Source: a bacterium (GTDB lineage Bacteria; Patescibacteriota; Saccharimonadia; Saccharimonadales; JACDBH01). Taken from it: a stretch of 14,198 nucleotides of DNA. The stretch's first letter is position 1. Every line of letters starts with the position of its first letter. Location: the NCBI GenBank assembly GCA_029557395.1, contig JAKQIK010000066.1, forward strand, positions 1-14,198, given 5' to 3'. The notes below the pieces were generated by a model. The model worked only from the letters and a program-made list of their open reading frames with translations, was not told the DNA's origin and made no database searches. The position numbers and the translations under genes are program-made. Below, in pieces: positions 12,559 through 14,198 of this stretch.

Positions 12559-13134
12559 ATGATAGGTATTGACGAAGTTGGTAGAGGATGTTGGGCAGGG
12601 CCACTGCTGGTAGTAGCTACTAGGTTAACAGGGGATTTGCCTCTTGGTCTAAAAGACTCTAAGGTTCTAAGTAAGAAAAAACGTCAGGCGCTGATTTATG
12701 ATATTCAAATAGCCTGTGATATAGGTGAGGGCTGGGTAATACCTGCCGAGATAGATCAGCTTGGCCTAACAGAATCAATGAGGCTAGGTGTTGCTAGAGC
12801 GCTTGATAATATACAGGCAAAGACAAGCGAGACAATAATAATAGACGGAAATATTAATTATTGTGATAAAAAATATATTAACTCTAGCGCTGTCATTGAC
12901 GCCGATGCAAAATATCCAATTGTCAGTGCCGCCAGTATCTGTGCCAAGGTGACTAGAGACGAGTATATGGCTAATTTGCCAGAACGGTATCAGATTTATG
13001 ATTTTGTCAATAACGTGGGTTATGGAACGAAAAGTCATATCACTGCCCTTGCTTTGCATGGTGTAAGCGATGTGCACAGAAAATCCTACGCGCCAATTAA
13101 AAAAATAATAAATAACCAGTATGATAACCAATAA
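12559..13134 (+). CDS. rnhB: Ribonuclease HII
   Basis: Cleaves the RNA strand of RNA/DNA hybrids and removes single ribonucleotides misincorporated in DNA. It has 191 residues, a compact but complete RNase HII. The four catalytic acids are visible: D5 and E6 in GIDEVGRGCWAGP, D96 in IIIDGN, and D116 in VIDADAKYPIVSAASICAKV. LKDSKVLSKKKR and the following TRDEY also fit the family. The first codon is almost at the catalytic motif, so there is little N-terminal extension, as in short family members. It follows the rplS terminator by about 40 bases, and its last 14 bases overlap the start of yraN, so the two are co-translated. DnaE and RNase HII are functionally related in genome maintenance but are not in one operon here. 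Confidence 0.95.
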   Translation: MIGIDEVGRGCWAGPLLVVATRLTGDLPLGLKDSKVLSKKKRQALIYDIQIACDIGEGWVIPAEIDQLGLTESMRLGVARALDNIQAKTSETIIIDGNINYCDKKYINSSAVIDADAKYPIVSAASICAKVTRDEYMANLPERYQIYDFVNNVGYGTKSHITALALHGVSDVHRKSYAPIKKIINNQYDNQ

Positions 13135-13459
13135 ACAAGCTGGTTACGATGCTGAGGAGTTGGCCTGTGAGTATTTACTAGACCTTGGTTTCGAGATTAT
13201 TGATAGAAACTGGCAGAACCGTTGGGCTGAGATAGACATAATTGCCAAAAAATCCAACAGATTATATTTCATCGAAGTAAAGTCACGGGTAAATACTAGC
13301 CAAGGAAGTGGGCTGGATTATTTAACCCCAAAAAAGCTTAAGCAGATGGCCTTTAGCACTCAGATGTGGATTAATGAACAAAATTGGTCAGGTGAGTACC
13401 AGCTATCTGCTATATCTGTCGATGGCAAGAATATTACTTTTGTTGAAGAAATTTATTAG
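13121..13459 (+). CDS. yraN: YraN family protein (UPF0102), predicted PD-(D/E)xK nuclease fold
   Basis: A protein of 112 residues with the YraN pattern: NKQAGYDAEELACEYLLDLGF at the N-terminus (positions 4-24, read as Gly and Glu of the first helix), NWQNRWAEIDIIAKK, and FIEVKSR. The EID and EVK acids and lysine correspond to the active-site pattern of Holliday-junction-resolvase-like nucleases. Biochemical function in the family is not settled. In most YraN proteins the second motif reads GEIDLI; here an Ala replaces the Gly. The start overlaps the rnhB end by 14 bases. The stop (TAG, 13457-13459) overlaps the stop of the convergent aminopeptidase gene, leaving no intergenic space. Confidence 0.92.
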   Translation: MITNKQAGYDAEELACEYLLDLGFEIIDRNWQNRWAEIDIIAKKSNRLYFIEVKSRVNTSQGSGLDYLTPKKLKQMAFSTQMWINEQNWSGEYQLSAISVDGKNITFVEEIY

Positions 13460-14198
13460 TTTAGTAACTGCTGGATAGGCTCAAGGTCGCGTTTGCGCCA
13501 GGCAGTCTGCCACTCGAGTATTTCTAGTCCTTGTTTTATACTCCTGTCTAGTGCGGGTGATTTTTTGTCTTTAAAGAATTGATTGTATTCCTTAATAAAA
13601 TCCTTATCACTGAAACTGCGGGCTGCATAAATTGGTGTTCGATAAAAACTAAGATCACTACCAAGTTCACTATCTAACCATTGCCAGTTATCCTTCATCC
13701 ATTGCCATGCCATGGATTTGGCATGTCTATTCATGAAACTATAGGCGATCCAATACATTGCATCTTGACGACGAACGGTTTTTGTAGCTATTAGATCTAG
13801 GGACTTTTTGATAAGTTCGGGCTGTTCAAAGGCAGTCAAAGCAGCTGCTAAGGTAGTGCGCTCCTCGCTAAGTTCGGTAGAATTATGAAACTTGAGTAAT
13901 TTTTGATATGTTTTTGCATCACCAAATCTAGCCGCAGTATTAAAGATAATACCTCGCAGGTCAGCATGTATTTCTTCGACTTTTTCTATTTCATTGAAAG
14001 TTTCAATACACCATTGTTTTATCTTTGGATGATCGGCACTTGAAGCAAGCCCAAGGATAGTTGGCCTTAGGAGTTTGTCGAAATGAGAGTCTGATTTACG
14101 TTCTTTGTTACCGAGGCGTTGCAACTGTTTTTTGGTCAGTTTTAATATATGGGGTTTGAAAGCTTCGCGGATACTGTCATCATCCATGACACGTCTGA
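13456..14198 (-). CDS. M1-family aminopeptidase, C-terminal part (5' end outside window)
   Basis: About 247 residues of a helical-repeat domain of the ERAP1-C type that closes the substrate cavity of M1 zinc aminopeptidases. Supporting features are LLRPTILGLASSADHPKI, a series of helical repeats with ARFGDAKTYQKLL and ALTAFEQPELIKKSLDLI, AYSFMNRHAKSMAWQWMKDNW (first twenty residues), and a YAARSFSDKDFIKEYNQFF-like ending. An ATG occurs at 14187, but the frame stays open to the window edge (Arg-Arg-Val before it). Full-length M1 enzymes are about 850 residues, so this is a gene cut by the window, not a small gene. The zinc-binding HExxH and GxMEN motifs must lie outside. These enzymes trim peptides in the cytoplasm, or outside if exported. 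The gene ends tail-to-tail over the yraN stop. Confidence 0.87.
   Translation of the reverse strand, partial: RRVMDDDSIREAFKPHILKLTKKQLQRLGNKERKSDSHFDKLLRPTILGLASSADHPKIKQWCIETFNEIEKVEEIHADLRGIIFNTAARFGDAKTYQKLLKFHNSTELSEERTTLAAALTAFEQPELIKKSLDLIATKTVRRQDAMYWIAYSFMNRHAKSMAWQWMKDNWQWLDSELGSDLSFYRTPIYAARSFSDKDFIKEYNQFFKDKKSPALDRSIKQGLEILEWQTAWRKRDLEPIQQLLN

Overview
The window reads as a compact bacterial chromosome segment, probably from the Candidate Phyla Radiation (Patescibacteria) and most likely Saccharibacteria (TM7). I base this on product resemblance, short intergenic gaps and gene content, since no rRNA is present. UGA acts as a stop (the malic enzyme ends in TGA), which argues against the recoded Gracilibacteria/Absconditabacteria. 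No tRNA, rRNA, CRISPR array or prophage was seen. Every predicted gene is intact except the two cut by the window edges.

Layout. 1-2486 (+): the tail of an unknown gene with a HEPN-like motif, overlapping gatB, then galU. 2571-3557 (+): a three-gene small membrane-protein cassette (DUF948/YtxG-like, YtxH-like, DUF5665-like) with its own promoter. 3564-3689: a 108-bp inverted-repeat element flanked by a perfect 9-bp direct repeat, which looks like a non-autonomous transposon (MITE) inserted just upstream of dnaE. 3726-7355 (+): dnaE, the replicative polymerase with an apparently intact PHP proofreading site. 7356-8968 (-): a membrane-anchored CAP-domain surface protein and, upstream of it in the direction of transcription, a SpoU-type RNA 2'-O-methyltransferase. 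9055-10662 (+): a PilB/GspE-type secretion/pilus ATPase lacking the zinc-binding cysteines. 10720-11853 (-): NAD-type malic enzyme. 12022-13459 (+): rplS, a strong terminator, then overlapping rnhB and yraN. 13456-14198 (-): the C-terminal part of an M1-family aminopeptidase.

Most of this is housekeeping: translation (GatB, L19, SpoU methyltransferase), replication and genome maintenance (DnaE, RNase HII, YraN), precursor and energy metabolism (GalU, malic enzyme), and cell surface or pilus functions (CAP protein, PilB-like ATPase, membrane cassette).

Two signals go beyond routine annotation. The first is the MITE-like element, with precise ends, a precise target duplication and a GC-rich folded core. 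The second is a repeated promoter geometry: a -10 box of the form GTATAATA lies only 9-10 nt before the start codon of several genes (2586, 3726, 9055, 12022, and with a weaker box 11853). This predicts nearly leaderless mRNAs and corrects several start codons. Genes inside operons (gatB, galU, the YtxH-like gene) instead have Shine-Dalgarno-like sequences.
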